DNA from: an uncultured Porphyromonadaceae bacterium
GTDB taxonomy: Bacteria > Bacteroidota > Bacteroidia > Bacteroidales > Muribaculaceae
Direction of reading: 5' to 3'
Length of the DNA: 32,057 bases
Assembly (NCBI GenBank): GCA_902470475.1
Contig: CABRGT010000015.1
Coordinates: 1-32,057 of the forward strand
Shown: positions 15,089 through 23,512 of the stretch, piece by piece
Layout: every line of letters starts with the position of its first letter
How positions within the stretch are numbered: position 1 is the first letter of the stretch
Position numbers and translations under genes: made by a program
The notes under the pieces: model-generated
Told to the model about the DNA's origin: nothing
Database searches by the model: none
What the model saw: only the letters and a program-made list of their open reading frames with translations

Positions 15089-16036
15089 ATGATGATCAGC
15101 AGAATTAAGACGATATTATGGGCGGTGTGGATGCTCGGCGTCCCGGCGCTGTGCTCGTGCGGAAGGAATTCGGGAGCCGCTGCAGAATCGAAATACATGG
15201 AGCGGCTCGCTGACACCATTGCGGCAATCGTTGCGGGATATCCGGGCGAGACGGGCGTGGCCGTGATCGTGAACAACACCGATACGGTGGCCGTCAACAA
15301 CCAGTGCAAGTATCCGATGATGAGCGTGTTCAAGATGCATCAGGCGCTTGCGGTGTGCAAGGAGCTGGACGAGTGCGGCATCAGTCTGGACACGGTGCTG
15401 ACCATACGCCGCAGCGACCTTGATCCGGATACATGGAGTCCGATGCTGAAGGATCACGCCGATGCGGAATTCGGACTGAGCGTGGGTGAGTTGCTGCGCT
15501 ATACACTCGCGCAGAGCGACAACAACGCGAGCAATCTGATGTTCGGACGGATTGCCGGAGTGGCTCCGACCGACAGTTTTGTCGCTACCGTGATTCCCCG
15601 CGAGAGTTTCCGGATCGCATACACCGAGGCTGAAATGTCGGCCGACCATGACCGCGCCTATGCCAACAGCACGTCGCCGCTCGGTGCGGCTATACTGATC
15701 AACCGGCTTTACACCGACAGCCTCGTCAGCCCGGAGAAGCAAGCCTTTGTCGCTCAGACACTTCGCGAGTGCCGGACGGGCACTGACCGCATAGTGGCGC
15801 CGCTGCTCGGGGTGCCGGGGGTATCGGTCGGTCACAAGACCGGCTCGGGCTACACGACCGGCGAGGGTGTCCTGGTCGCTCACAACGATGTGGCTTATGT
15901 TGTGCTGCCCGACGGAACGAGCTATGCTTTGGCTGTGTTTGTCAAGGATTTCCACGGCAACGAGGCTGAGGCCGCTCAAGTGATAGCGCGCATCTCGGCT
16001 GCGGTGTACGGCATGCTGAGTGGTGAGAAGGATTAA
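15089..16036 (+). CDS. Class A beta-lactamase, CfxA-like
   Basis: A serine beta-lactamase of 315 residues from the ATG at 15089. Active-site motifs are complete: SVFK (Ser79/Lys82), SDN (143-145), an omega-loop stretch with several glutamates (YTEAEMSADHDRAYANSTSP) and HKTGSGY. The C-terminal block AHNDVAY...SYALAVFVKDFHGNE closely resembles the CfxA/CepA-type Bacteroidales cephalosporinases (subclass A2). The N-terminus (MMISRIKTILWAVWMLGVPALCSC) is a signal peptide with a lipobox-like LCSC, so it may be a lipoprotein. Codon usage matches the neighbours and no mobile genes flank it, so it looks like a resident gene. Spectrum cannot be predicted. Confidence 0.92.
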   Translation: MMISRIKTILWAVWMLGVPALCSCGRNSGAAAESKYMERLADTIAAIVAGYPGETGVAVIVNNTDTVAVNNQCKYPMMSVFKMHQALAVCKELDECGISLDTVLTIRRSDLDPDTWSPMLKDHADAEFGLSVGELLRYTLAQSDNNASNLMFGRIAGVAPTDSFVATVIPRESFRIAYTEAEMSADHDRAYANSTSPLGAAILINRLYTDSLVSPEKQAFVAQTLRECRTGTDRIVAPLLGVPGVSVGHKTGSGYTTGEGVLVAHNDVAYVVLPDGTSYALAVFVKDFHGNEAEAAQVIARISAAVYGMLSGEKD

Positions 16037-16236
16037 AAATTCAACAATGTCAATGTGCGTTTTTTTGATAAAGGTTAAAGTACTGTTGATAGATTCTCGG
16101 ATAAAAGTTTGATTTTCGATGCCGGTGTGCGATGTTTCCGGCGGTGTCGGTCGCTATGTCATGTGTGTCTCCTATTTTTAAGTGGGTTACTTACGCGTGT
16201 CGATTAACTCGGTTTTGTTTCATAGGCGGTTTTTTA

Positions 16237-16271
16237 GGTAAGGGGTAAAAGGTAAAAGGTAAGGGGTAAGA
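16237..16271 (+). repeat. Five tandem 7-bp units, GGTAARR
   Basis: The units read GGTAAGG, GGTAAAA, GGTAAAA, GGTAAGG and GGTAAGA without gaps. The strand is nearly pure purine apart from one T per unit, and a further purine run (16272-16280) follows. Confidence 0.85.
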
Positions 16272-16299
16272 GGGGAGAGGGTGTTTAATAATACGGTGG

Positions 16300-16330
16300 C
16301 AAAGTTACAATATAAATTTTAAATACGCAA
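16300..16330 (-). promoter_or_regulatory. Leftward promoter with no annotated gene downstream
   Basis: On the reverse strand TAACTTTG (16300-16307) and TTG (16328-16330) are spaced by exactly 20 nt. Transcription would run left through the GGTAARR repeat (as pyrimidine-rich RNA) and antisense into the beta-lactamase gene. No long open frame lies within the following 250 nt. Confidence 0.5.
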
Positions 16331-16382
16331 GAAAAATTGAAATTATTTTGGCAGGGCGTTTTTGTGTCCGGACTGCCTGGCG

Positions 16383-16442
16383 GCACAGGCGAGACGCGTG
16401 CGTTCTCTGCGAAGCAGAACGACTTCGCCGGTTGCCCTGTGC
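16383..16442. repeat. Large imperfect inverted repeat
   Basis: GCACAGG (16383-16389) pairs with CCTGTGC (16436-16442). An inner hairpin pairs GTTCT (16402-16406) with AGAAC (16416-16420) and can extend through GC/GC with a bulge. GGCGA and TCGCC near the outer arms add to the stem. It may fold as a cruciform or RNA hairpin and may be a dispersed element. Confidence 0.55.
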
Positions 16443-16479
16443 TTCGCCTGCTTGCTCTGTGCTTTGGCGGTGGGCGGGG

Positions 16480-17181
16480 TCAGGGGGTGCGGAAGGTGGT
16501 GGAGAGGGAGTTGAATGCGGGGGTGTATTTGCGGCCGACGGGGATGATGCGGTCGGTGCCGCGGAGGCTGATGCGGCGGTTGGAGTATCTCTCGATGGCG
16601 CTGACGGCCACTATGAATGAGCGGTGGACGCGGATGAATGCGTCGGCGGGGAGGAGGGCTTCCATCTCTTTCATGGTGATCTGTGACAGTACGGTGGGAA
16701 GGCCGCGGCGGAAGATTTTGACGTAGTTGTCCATGGCTTCGACGAAGAGGATGGTGTCTGTGTCGACGATGACGTTCTTGTGCTCGACCTTGAGTGTGAT
16801 GGTGCGGCGCTGTGACGCGGACGGTTTCGCTCCGAGCCACCGGACGGCTTTTTCCATGGCCTGGACGAAGCGCGGGTAGAAGACGGGCTTGTGCAGGAAG
16901 TCGACGGCGTCGACATTGAATCCGTCGAGGGCATACTGTGAGTAGGCGGTGGTGAAAATGATGCATGTGCCGGGCGGGAGCCGGCGTGCGAGCTCGATGC
17001 CGTTGTGGGAGTTGAGCTCGATGTCGAGAAAAACTATGTCGGGGCGCACGTCGGCGATACGCGCGAGGCCTGCGACGGGTGATGTGAATGTCTCGAGATC
17101 AATGCCGCCGTATCTGTCGCAATACTCCCGGATAATGGTCAGGGCGATGGGTTCGTCGTCGATGGCTATACACTTAATCAT
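16480..17181 (-). CDS. LytTR-type response regulator
   Basis: A 233-residue response regulator. The receiver domain (residues 1-115) has the acidic pair in IAIDDEP, the phosphorylation site Asp53 (VFLDIEL), a TTAYSQYAL switch region and Lys98 (LHKPV). The LytTR DNA-binding domain spans about 130-230 (FVEAMDNYVKI, then ADAFIRVHRSFIVAVSAI). I start it at the ATG at 17181, which overlaps the TGA of the histidine kinase gene; the frame stays open far upstream, but that extension is an arginine/proline-rich shadow of the kinase gene. Sensor and regulator thus form one transcription unit, divergent from the xus-like operon. Confidence 0.93.
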   Translation of the reverse strand: MIKCIAIDDEPIALTIIREYCDRYGGIDLETFTSPVAGLARIADVRPDIVFLDIELNSHNGIELARRLPPGTCIIFTTAYSQYALDGFNVDAVDFLHKPVFYPRFVQAMEKAVRWLGAKPSASQRRTITLKVEHKNVIVDTDTILFVEAMDNYVKIFRRGLPTVLSQITMKEMEALLPADAFIRVHRSFIVAVSAIERYSNRRISLRGTDRIIPVGRKYTPAFNSLSTTFRTP

Positions 17182-18191
17182 TTCAGGTCGATGGTCAGTT
17201 TTACAATGAAGCAGCCGCCGCCGTCGGGGCCAGCGGAGAGGGTGTGGCGGCCGGGATACATTATGCCGAGGCGCCGCCGGCAGTTGTCGATGCCCATGTG
17301 TTCGCCGATGCGTGGGACGGGGAAGATGCGGTTGCGGGTGGTGAACACGAGTTGTGTGCCGCGGACGCGGATCGAGATGTCGATGGATGACGACTCGACG
17401 GACGAGACGCCGTGCTTGAAGCAATTCTCGACAAAAGTGATCAGGAGCATCGGAGGCAGAGAAAGCTGCGGGGCGCCGGTGTCGATGTCGAGGCTGACAG
17501 AAGTCATCTCGTTGAGGCGCAGGCGCTGCAGTGCGACGTACTGACTGATGTATGTGATTTCGTCGGACAGTGGCACGAGGTCGCTTGCGGACGAGGTGTG
17601 GATATAGCGCATCATTGAGATGAACTTCTCGAGCGAGGGGAGGGCTTTGTCGCTGCGGGTGAGGAAGAGGCCGTAGAGGGAGTTGAGGGTGTTGAACATG
17701 AAGTGCGGCTTGATGCGTGCCTTGTAGAGTTCGAGCCTGGCTTTCTCGCGCTCGGCCTCGACGGCTCGACGGCGCGCACGCTGCCGGTTGGCCTGTGTGA
17801 GGAGGCCGACGGCGAAGCTGAATGCCTCGACGATCATGAAGAGGGCCCACACGGCCTGCTGATAGGGCTGTGTGTATGGCAGGACGCGGCCGATGCCCTG
17901 GTCGAAGATGCTGGGGCGGGGAGTGTAGAGTGTTATGCGGGAGAGGCAGAATGTGACGGCGAACGACACGACGATCAGGGCAATGCCGACGCCGGCGGCG
18001 CGCCGGCGGCCGAAGAGGCAGGGGACGGTGACGAAGCGGTTGAGGAAATACAGGCCGTAGAGCCATGTGCCGACGGAGGCGATGTACCAGGGGAAGTTGT
18101 GGAGCCACCGTTCGACGGGGAATATCATCACCATCACGGGAAGGACGATGAAGCAGAATGCGAGGTCGATGTAAAGCGAAAGGTTTCTCAT
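17178..18191 (-). CDS. LytS-like membrane sensor histidine kinase
   Basis: A 337-residue sensor kinase of the His_kinase (LytS/YehU) type. Four hydrophobic segments (about residues 8-25, 35-52, 68-86, 112-132) form the membrane sensor, followed by a charged coiled coil (133-160). The phospho-accepting His163 lies in ARIKPHFMFNTLNSL. The ATPase N box is FVENCFKHGV and the later box is MGIDNCRRRLGIMYPG. No extracytoplasmic sensor domain is present, so the signal is probably sensed in the membrane or via a partner. It partners the LytTR regulator that overlaps its stop. Confidence 0.92.
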   Translation of the reverse strand: MRNLSLYIDLAFCFIVLPVMVMIFPVERWLHNFPWYIASVGTWLYGLYFLNRFVTVPCLFGRRRAAGVGIALIVVSFAVTFCLSRITLYTPRPSIFDQGIGRVLPYTQPYQQAVWALFMIVEAFSFAVGLLTQANRQRARRRAVEAEREKARLELYKARIKPHFMFNTLNSLYGLFLTRSDKALPSLEKFISMMRYIHTSSASDLVPLSDEITYISQYVALQRLRLNEMTSVSLDIDTGAPQLSLPPMLLITFVENCFKHGVSSVESSSIDISIRVRGTQLVFTTRNRIFPVPRIGEHMGIDNCRRRLGIMYPGRHTLSAGPDGGGCFIVKLTIDLK

Positions 18192-18216
18192 AGCCGGCGC
18201 CGGGTATTCCGGCCCG

Positions 18217-18248
18217 CAAAGATAGTCAATTTATCGTTCATGTGGCAA
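18217..18248 (-). promoter_or_regulatory. Promoter of the LytS/LytR operon
   Basis: On the reverse strand TATCTTTG (18217-18224) is an exact -7 element, with TTG (18246-18248) 21 nt upstream. It lies 26 bp before the kinase ATG, in the 239-bp region shared with the divergent xus-like operon. Confidence 0.6.
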
Positions 18249-18430
18249 CGCGCGACATGACATTCGCCACTACTTATGGTCGGTTCGTCAACTTTACCTG
18301 TCGGTGTGCGGGCGCTATTGTGTTGATCATCAGGAATAAATGCTCCGGCATACTCAAAAGTAGGTATTTCGCACGCGGGGGATAATGGCGAACTTTGTAT
18401 TTCAATAAGGTAACAAAAACATAAAACGCC

Positions 18431-20809
18431 ATGACAATAGGTAACAGATATATATTGCTGCTGATAGCAGTGCTGACAGCTGCCATAAGCGCGGCGGCGC
18501 AGAGCGGCACGGGCATGGTCTCGGGCAAAGTGCTGTCGGCGGACGGCGAGCCGGTGGATCTGGCATCGGTGTTTCTGAAAGGTACGTCGCTGACGTGCTC
18601 GACCAATGAAAAGGGCATGTATCATATCAGCGCTCCGGCGGGTAGCTACACGCTGGTGTTCTCGTCGGTGGGTTTCGTGCAGCAGGAGCTTCCCGTAACG
18701 ATAAAGGCCGGCGAACGTACGAGGCTGAATGTGAAGCTCAAGTCGTCGACGCAGCTGGCGGAGGTGATAGTGGTGGGAAATCAGCTGAGCAAGGTGCGCA
18801 ACTCGGCGTTCAACGCCACGGCGGTGAATACCAGTGAGCTGGTGAACACGACCAAGACTCTGAGCGAGGCGCTTGCGAAGGCACCGGGCATGAAGATCCG
18901 CGAAAGCGGTGGCGTGGGTTCGGACATGGCCGTGACGATCGACGGCTTCAGCGGCAAGCATGTGAAGGTGTTCATCGACGGAGTGCCTCAGGAAGGCGTG
19001 GGCAGCTCGTTCGGCCTGAACAACATACCGGTGAATTTCGCCGACCGCATCGAGGTGTACCGCGGCGTGGTGCCGGTGGGATTCGGCGCGGATGCCATCG
19101 GCGGGGTGATCAACATAGTGACGCCCAAGCGGCAGCGGCGCTGGTTCGTGGATGCATCGTACTCGTACGGTTCGTTCAACACCCATAAGTCGTATGTGAA
19201 CTTCGGGCAGACTCTTGCCTGCGGCTTCAAGTACGAGATCAACGCTTTCCAGAATTATTCGGACAACGACTACCGGGTGTACTCGCCCGTGGAGGATTTC
19301 GAGACGGGTGCGATCAACCGCCGCAAGCCCGAGCATGTGCGCCGCTTCAACGACACGTATCACAACGAGGCGGTGATAGCGAAGGCGGGGTTTGTGAACA
19401 AGCCGTGGGCCGACCGTCTGCTGGTCGGCATCAATTACTCGCACATGTACAAGGAGATACAGACTGGCGTGCGGCAGGAGATAGTGTACGGGCGGAAGCA
19501 CCGCCACGGCTACACGCTGATGCCGTCGGTGGAATACGGCAAGCGGAATCTGCTGACGCGCGGCCTGGACGTGTCGCTGAGCGCGAACTACAGCCGCAAT
19601 AATCTCACGAACGTCGATACGTCGTCGGTGAAATACAACTGGCGCGGGGAGACGGCGCCGCTCAATTCGCCCGGGGAGCAGTCGCTGCAGCTGTCGCGGG
19701 CCGTTAACAACAACTGGTCGGCGGCCTTCACGGCCAACTACCGGGCGGGCGACAAGCACGCGTTCACGGTGAACGATGTGTTCAACTCGTTCAACCGCAC
19801 GAACGAGGACCTGCTGACGATGCCGCCGTCGCGCGACGAGTTCGGCAAGGTGACGAGCAAGAATATCGCGGGGGTGTCGTACCGCTTCACTCCGACGCAG
19901 CAGGTGAATATCTCGGTTTTCGGCAAACATTACCACCAATATGTGTCGGGGCCGGCGGCCACTTCATCGGCCCAGGATGTGTATGAACTGACCTCGCACT
20001 CGACTGACTGCTTCGGATTCGGCGCCGCGGGCACGTGGTTCATGCCGCTGGGGCTGCAGCTCAAGGCCTCGTACGAGAAAGCGTGCCGGCTGCCGACGAT
20101 CGAGGAAATGTTCGGCGACGAGGACCTTGAGATGGGTGACATATCGCTGAAGCCCGAGACGAGCCACAATGTCAATCTGAACCTGAGCTACACGGCGGCA
20201 TTCGGCAGCAGCTCAGTGTACGTGGAGGCGGGACTGATCTACCGCGACACGCGCGACTACATACAGCGCAACATCCTGGCGCTGAGCGGCGGCAAGTCGG
20301 CGGCCACCTATGTCAACTATGGCCGGGTGGACACCAAGGGCATAAGTGTGACGGCACGCTACAGCTTCTCGCGCTGGCTGAGCCTGGGGGGCAACTTCAC
20401 GCAGATGAATGTGCGCGACAACATGCGCACGGCGCAGGGTAGCACGGTGGCGAACCTGTCGTACGGTGAGCGGATGCCCAACCTGCCGTATATGTTCGCG
20501 GACGCCGACGTCAACTTCTACTGGCACGGGCTGGGGCGCCGAAGCAATGTGCTGACCGTGACGTACGACACGCAGTACACCCACAAGTTCTGCTACTACA
20601 CGGCCAACATCGGGTCGGACAACAGCGACTACATGGTGCCGAACCAGCTGGCCCACAACCTGACGGTGTCGTACGGCATCCATAACGGCCGCTACAACAT
20701 ATCGCTGGAGTGCCGCAACTTCACCAATGCGCGCCTTTACGACAATTTCAGCCTCCAGAAGGCCGGACGCGCCTTCTACGGCAAATTCAGAATATATTTC
20801 GGAAACTAA
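18431..20809 (+). CDS. xusA: TonB-dependent outer-membrane receptor, XusA-like
   Basis: A 792-residue TonB-dependent transporter. A signal peptide (NRYILLLIAVLTAAISAAAQ) precedes a carboxypeptidase-regulatory-like domain (about 27-110; VSGKVLSADGEPVDLASVFL). The plug domain spans about 125-230 (VFIDGVPQEG, IEVYRGVVPVGFGADAIGGV) and the rest is a beta barrel ending in FYGKFRIYFGN with a terminal aromatic region. Downstream come a DUF4374 lipoprotein and a PepSY protein, the gene order of the Bacteroides thetaiotaomicron xenosiderophore system XusABC, so the likely substrate is a ferric siderophore made by other bacteria. No clear Fur box was found; an imperfect -7 box (GAACTTTG, 18390-18397) precedes it. 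Confidence 0.85.
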   Translation: MTIGNRYILLLIAVLTAAISAAAQSGTGMVSGKVLSADGEPVDLASVFLKGTSLTCSTNEKGMYHISAPAGSYTLVFSSVGFVQQELPVTIKAGERTRLNVKLKSSTQLAEVIVVGNQLSKVRNSAFNATAVNTSELVNTTKTLSEALAKAPGMKIRESGGVGSDMAVTIDGFSGKHVKVFIDGVPQEGVGSSFGLNNIPVNFADRIEVYRGVVPVGFGADAIGGVINIVTPKRQRRWFVDASYSYGSFNTHKSYVNFGQTLACGFKYEINAFQNYSDNDYRVYSPVEDFETGAINRRKPEHVRRFNDTYHNEAVIAKAGFVNKPWADRLLVGINYSHMYKEIQTGVRQEIVYGRKHRHGYTLMPSVEYGKRNLLTRGLDVSLSANYSRNNLTNVDTSSVKYNWRGETAPLNSPGEQSLQLSRAVNNNWSAAFTANYRAGDKHAFTVNDVFNSFNRTNEDLLTMPPSRDEFGKVTSKNIAGVSYRFTPTQQVNISVFGKHYHQYVSGPAATSSAQDVYELTSHSTDCFGFGAAGTWFMPLGLQLKASYEKACRLPTIEEMFGDEDLEMGDISLKPETSHNVNLNLSYTAAFGSSSVYVEAGLIYRDTRDYIQRNILALSGGKSAATYVNYGRVDTKGISVTARYSFSRWLSLGGNFTQMNVRDNMRTAQGSTVANLSYGERMPNLPYMFADADVNFYWHGLGRRSNVLTVTYDTQYTHKFCYYTANIGSDNSDYMVPNQLAHNLTVSYGIHNGRYNISLECRNFTNARLYDNFSLQKAGRAFYGKFRIYFGN

Positions 20810-20832
20810 ACGACAAATAATAATTGAAAGAC

Positions 20833-22236
20833 ATGACAAAAAACTACACATTACTGCGTGCGCTGGCCCTGGCCGTGATACCGATGGCCGGCCTGACTGC
20901 ATGCTCCGACAATGACGAGCCCGCCGGAGGCGACAATACGGCAGGCGGCGAAGGCAAATTCGTGTTCGCGACGACGGTACAGGGCTCGAACGCCACGTCG
21001 TACGTGCTGCTCACGGGCGAATCGCTCGACGGAGGCACGCTGTCGACCGTCAACAACGGACTTCTCAACGACGGCGCCACCCAGTGGGTGTTCTACAAGG
21101 ACTTCCTCTATGCGCTGACCTACAACCAGGGCAACGCCGGCACCACCCGCAGCTATATACTCGGGAACAACGGGCAGATGAAAGCCCGCAGCACCGTGTA
21201 CAATATAAGCCGGTTCTCGTCGTACGGCGCGTATGACGACGACATCATCACCATGTCGACCGGGGAAGGCCCGGCGGCTCTGGCCGATGCGCACGGTTAC
21301 CGTCCGATGACGCTGCTGGTGACGTATCTCAACGTCTACAACGAGACCACGCGGTCGAACGACACGTCGACGGGCGCCTACAGCATGGAGAACTTCCTGG
21401 GCAACGGCGAGTACGTGACGCTGGCCGGTGCCGAGCAGAGCGGCAAGCGGCTCTACTGCGGCGCAGTGCCGATGGGCCTGAGCCAGTACGGCGCGGCCTA
21501 TGACAACGGCAAATGGATCCGCCCGGGCTACGAGCACCTGGTGCATACCGAAGCAGGCGGTACGGGCAGCGGCGCCTACAAGGCCGGCGAGCTGGTGGGC
21601 ACGCAGTATCCGGACGAATGCTGGGTGGCCATCTACGACAACGCCGACATGCTGCACCCGGTGCTGGCCAAGACGGACCGCATCAGCACCCCGTGCGGGC
21701 GCTACCGCTCGCAGTACTATCAGACCGTGTGGGCGGCTGACAACGGCGACATCTACGTGTTCTCGGCCAGCTATGCCAAGACCATGACCGATCCGGGCCA
21801 GCAGACTAAGCTGCCCGCAGGCGTGTGCCGCATCCCGGCCGGAAGCACCTCGTTCGACGACTATTACTGCAACATCGAGGAGAAGACTCCGGGCGGCAAC
21901 CGCTCGTTCATGCGCTGCTGGCCGGCGGGCGGCGACCGCTTCCTGATGATCATGTACGACCGTCCGCTCACCGAGAAGAATCCCGCGGCCACCGAACTGG
22001 CCATCTTCGACGCCTCGGACAAGAAGCTGACCTATGTGACGGGGCTGCCGGCCAACGTCACCTCGATCGGCAAGACCGTCTACACGCAGAACGGCAATGT
22101 ATACATTCCCATAAACGTAGAGAACGAACGGCCGGCGATCTATGCCATCAACACCACTACGGCACGCGCCACCAGGGGCGTGACGATCGAGGCGACTGAT
22201 ATCACCGGCTTCGGATACATGACTCCCGCTAAATGA
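20833..22236 (+). CDS. xusB: DUF4374 surface lipoprotein, XusB-like siderophore binder
   Basis: A 467-residue lipoprotein from the ATG at 20833; an earlier in-frame TTG only adds three residues before it. The lipobox LTAC puts the lipid on Cys24, and the following SDNDEP is acidic, like Bacteroidetes surface-export signals. The mature protein looks like a beta-propeller of the DUF4374 family, with repeated strand-turn units and many Tyr/Trp/Gly residues. In B. thetaiotaomicron XusB binds ferric enterobactin-type siderophores at the cell surface for XusA. The gene starts 23 bp after xusA and its TGA overlaps the ATG of xusC. Confidence 0.85.
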   Translation: MTKNYTLLRALALAVIPMAGLTACSDNDEPAGGDNTAGGEGKFVFATTVQGSNATSYVLLTGESLDGGTLSTVNNGLLNDGATQWVFYKDFLYALTYNQGNAGTTRSYILGNNGQMKARSTVYNISRFSSYGAYDDDIITMSTGEGPAALADAHGYRPMTLLVTYLNVYNETTRSNDTSTGAYSMENFLGNGEYVTLAGAEQSGKRLYCGAVPMGLSQYGAAYDNGKWIRPGYEHLVHTEAGGTGSGAYKAGELVGTQYPDECWVAIYDNADMLHPVLAKTDRISTPCGRYRSQYYQTVWAADNGDIYVFSASYAKTMTDPGQQTKLPAGVCRIPAGSTSFDDYYCNIEEKTPGGNRSFMRCWPAGGDRFLMIMYDRPLTEKNPAATELAIFDASDKKLTYVTGLPANVTSIGKTVYTQNGNVYIPINVENERPAIYAINTTTARATRGVTIEATDITGFGYMTPAK

Positions 22237-23471
22237 TGAGTGCAATGAAATTCTTCAGAAAAATACATCTGTGGCTGTCGGTGCCGTTCGGCATCATCAT
22301 CACGCTGATATGCTTTTCGGGCGCGATGCTGATTTTCGAGCCTGAAATCACGCGGGCCGTGCGGAGCGAGGTCTACCGCGTGGCCGAAGTGAAGGACTCG
22401 CCACTTCCGATGGGCGAGCTGATGGAAACGGTGAAGGCGACGCTGCCCGACAGCGTGGCGATCACGGGCGTGACGGTGTACGACGACAACACGCGCACCT
22501 ATCAGGTGAATCTGTCGAAGCCGCGCCGCGCGTCGGTGTTCGTGGACCAGTACACGGGGCAGATCACGGGCCGCTACGAGCGCCTGGGCTTCTTCTCGAC
22601 GATGTTCGGGCTGCACCGGTGGCTCCTGGACAGCGCCAATCCGCACGGCGACGGCATAAAGACGGGCAAACTGCTCGTGGGTATCTCGACGCTGATGTTC
22701 GTCATCGCGCTGATAACGGGCATCGTCATCTGGGTGCCGCGTGCGCGCAAGGGGCTTGGACACAGCCTGTCCATTTCGTTTAAGAAGGGCTGGAAGGGCT
22801 TCTGGAAGGGACTGCACGTGGCCGGCGGCATGTATGCGCTGATATTCGTGCTGGCCATGGCGCTGACGGGTCTGACGTGGTCGTTCGACTGGTACCGGTC
22901 GGCGTTCTATGCCGTGTGCGGCGTAGAGCATACTCCCCGCAACTTCGCCCAGGCAGCCCCGGCACCGGAGAAAGCCGGCAAGGGCGTGGAAGGCCGCCGG
23001 GATGTCCGCGGGAAAGGCCGTGAAGGCCGCGGCGGGGAAGGACACCGCCACGGCGAGGGTCGTCCGGAGGGCCGTCCGGAGGGCCGCGGGCATTCTGAAT
23101 ACGGACGCTGGCAGCAGGTCTACGACCGGCTCAAGGCGCAGAATCCCGGTTCGCCTCAGATAACGGTAGGCCCCGAGACGGCGACCGTGACGCTCGGGAC
23201 GACGGGCAACGGCCGCGCGTCGGACCGCTATACTTTTGACCGTCGGTCGGGAGAGGTGACTCCGGCGACGCGGTATGCCGATTCGGCCGGTGCCGACAAG
23301 CTCCGCGGCTGGATCTACTCGATCCACACGGGAAGCCCGGGTGGCCTGTTGACGCGCATTCTGTGGCTGCTGGCGGCCCTGCTCGGGGCGACGCTGCCTC
23401 TGACGGGCTACTATATCTGGATCAGACATCTGACAAAGAAAAAGAAGGCTGCTGTCGCTCACAGCAGGTGA
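22233..23471 (+). CDS. xusC: PepSY-domain inner-membrane protein, XusC-like, with Gly/Arg/His insert
   Basis: A 412-residue PepSY-associated membrane protein with four helices: HLWLSVPFGIIITLICFSGA (13-32), LVGISTLMFVIALITGIVIW (148-167), about 195-216 and about 360-382. Conserved histidines at H12, H128 (GLHRW), H195 (LHVAGG) and H350 (SIHTGS) could hold heme, as proposed for PepSY ferric-siderophore reductases. A low-complexity insert at about 242-289 is rich in Gly, Arg, Lys, Glu and a few His (GHRHGEG) and includes a duplicated 12-bp DNA unit (23061-23084). It sits in the periplasmic part between helices 3 and 4. Its likely role is to release iron after uptake. Confidence 0.85.
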   Translation: MMSAMKFFRKIHLWLSVPFGIIITLICFSGAMLIFEPEITRAVRSEVYRVAEVKDSPLPMGELMETVKATLPDSVAITGVTVYDDNTRTYQVNLSKPRRASVFVDQYTGQITGRYERLGFFSTMFGLHRWLLDSANPHGDGIKTGKLLVGISTLMFVIALITGIVIWVPRARKGLGHSLSISFKKGWKGFWKGLHVAGGMYALIFVLAMALTGLTWSFDWYRSAFYAVCGVEHTPRNFAQAAPAPEKAGKGVEGRRDVRGKGREGRGGEGHRHGEGRPEGRPEGRGHSEYGRWQQVYDRLKAQNPGSPQITVGPETATVTLGTTGNGRASDRYTFDRRSGEVTPATRYADSAGADKLRGWIYSIHTGSPGGLLTRILWLLAALLGATLPLTGYYIWIRHLTKKKKAAVAHSR

Positions 23472-23512
23472 ACATTGATTGGGAAACGCGGAGAACAGAG
23501 CATTCTCCGGAC

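Larger units (their letters stand above)
16037..16479. other. Intergenic region with repeats and no gene
   Basis: No convincing coding region. The left part is AT-rich; the middle has a 7-bp tandem repeat (16237-16271) and a leftward promoter (16300-16330); the right part (16383-16442) is an imperfect inverted repeat next to the end of the response-regulator gene. Frames crossing it show skewed, repetitive composition. Confidence 0.6.

Noticed and set aside
16237..16271. GGTAARR array as a CRISPR
   Set aside because: Units are 7 bp with no spacers and no cas genes are present.
17182..18219. N-terminal extension of the response regulator by some 345 codons
   Set aside because: The extension overlaps the kinase gene in another frame and is Arg/Pro/His-rich. 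The ATG at 17181 gives a standard receiver-LytTR protein and an ATGA overlap.
18192..18430. Fur box before the xusA-like gene
   Set aside because: I looked for an AT-rich dyad of the Fur type and saw none convincing; iron control remains unproven from sequence.
20851..22245. Long open frame antisense to the xusB-like gene (464 codons)
   Set aside because: The sense strand has a clear lipoprotein with operon overlaps on both sides; the antisense product has no recognisable feature.
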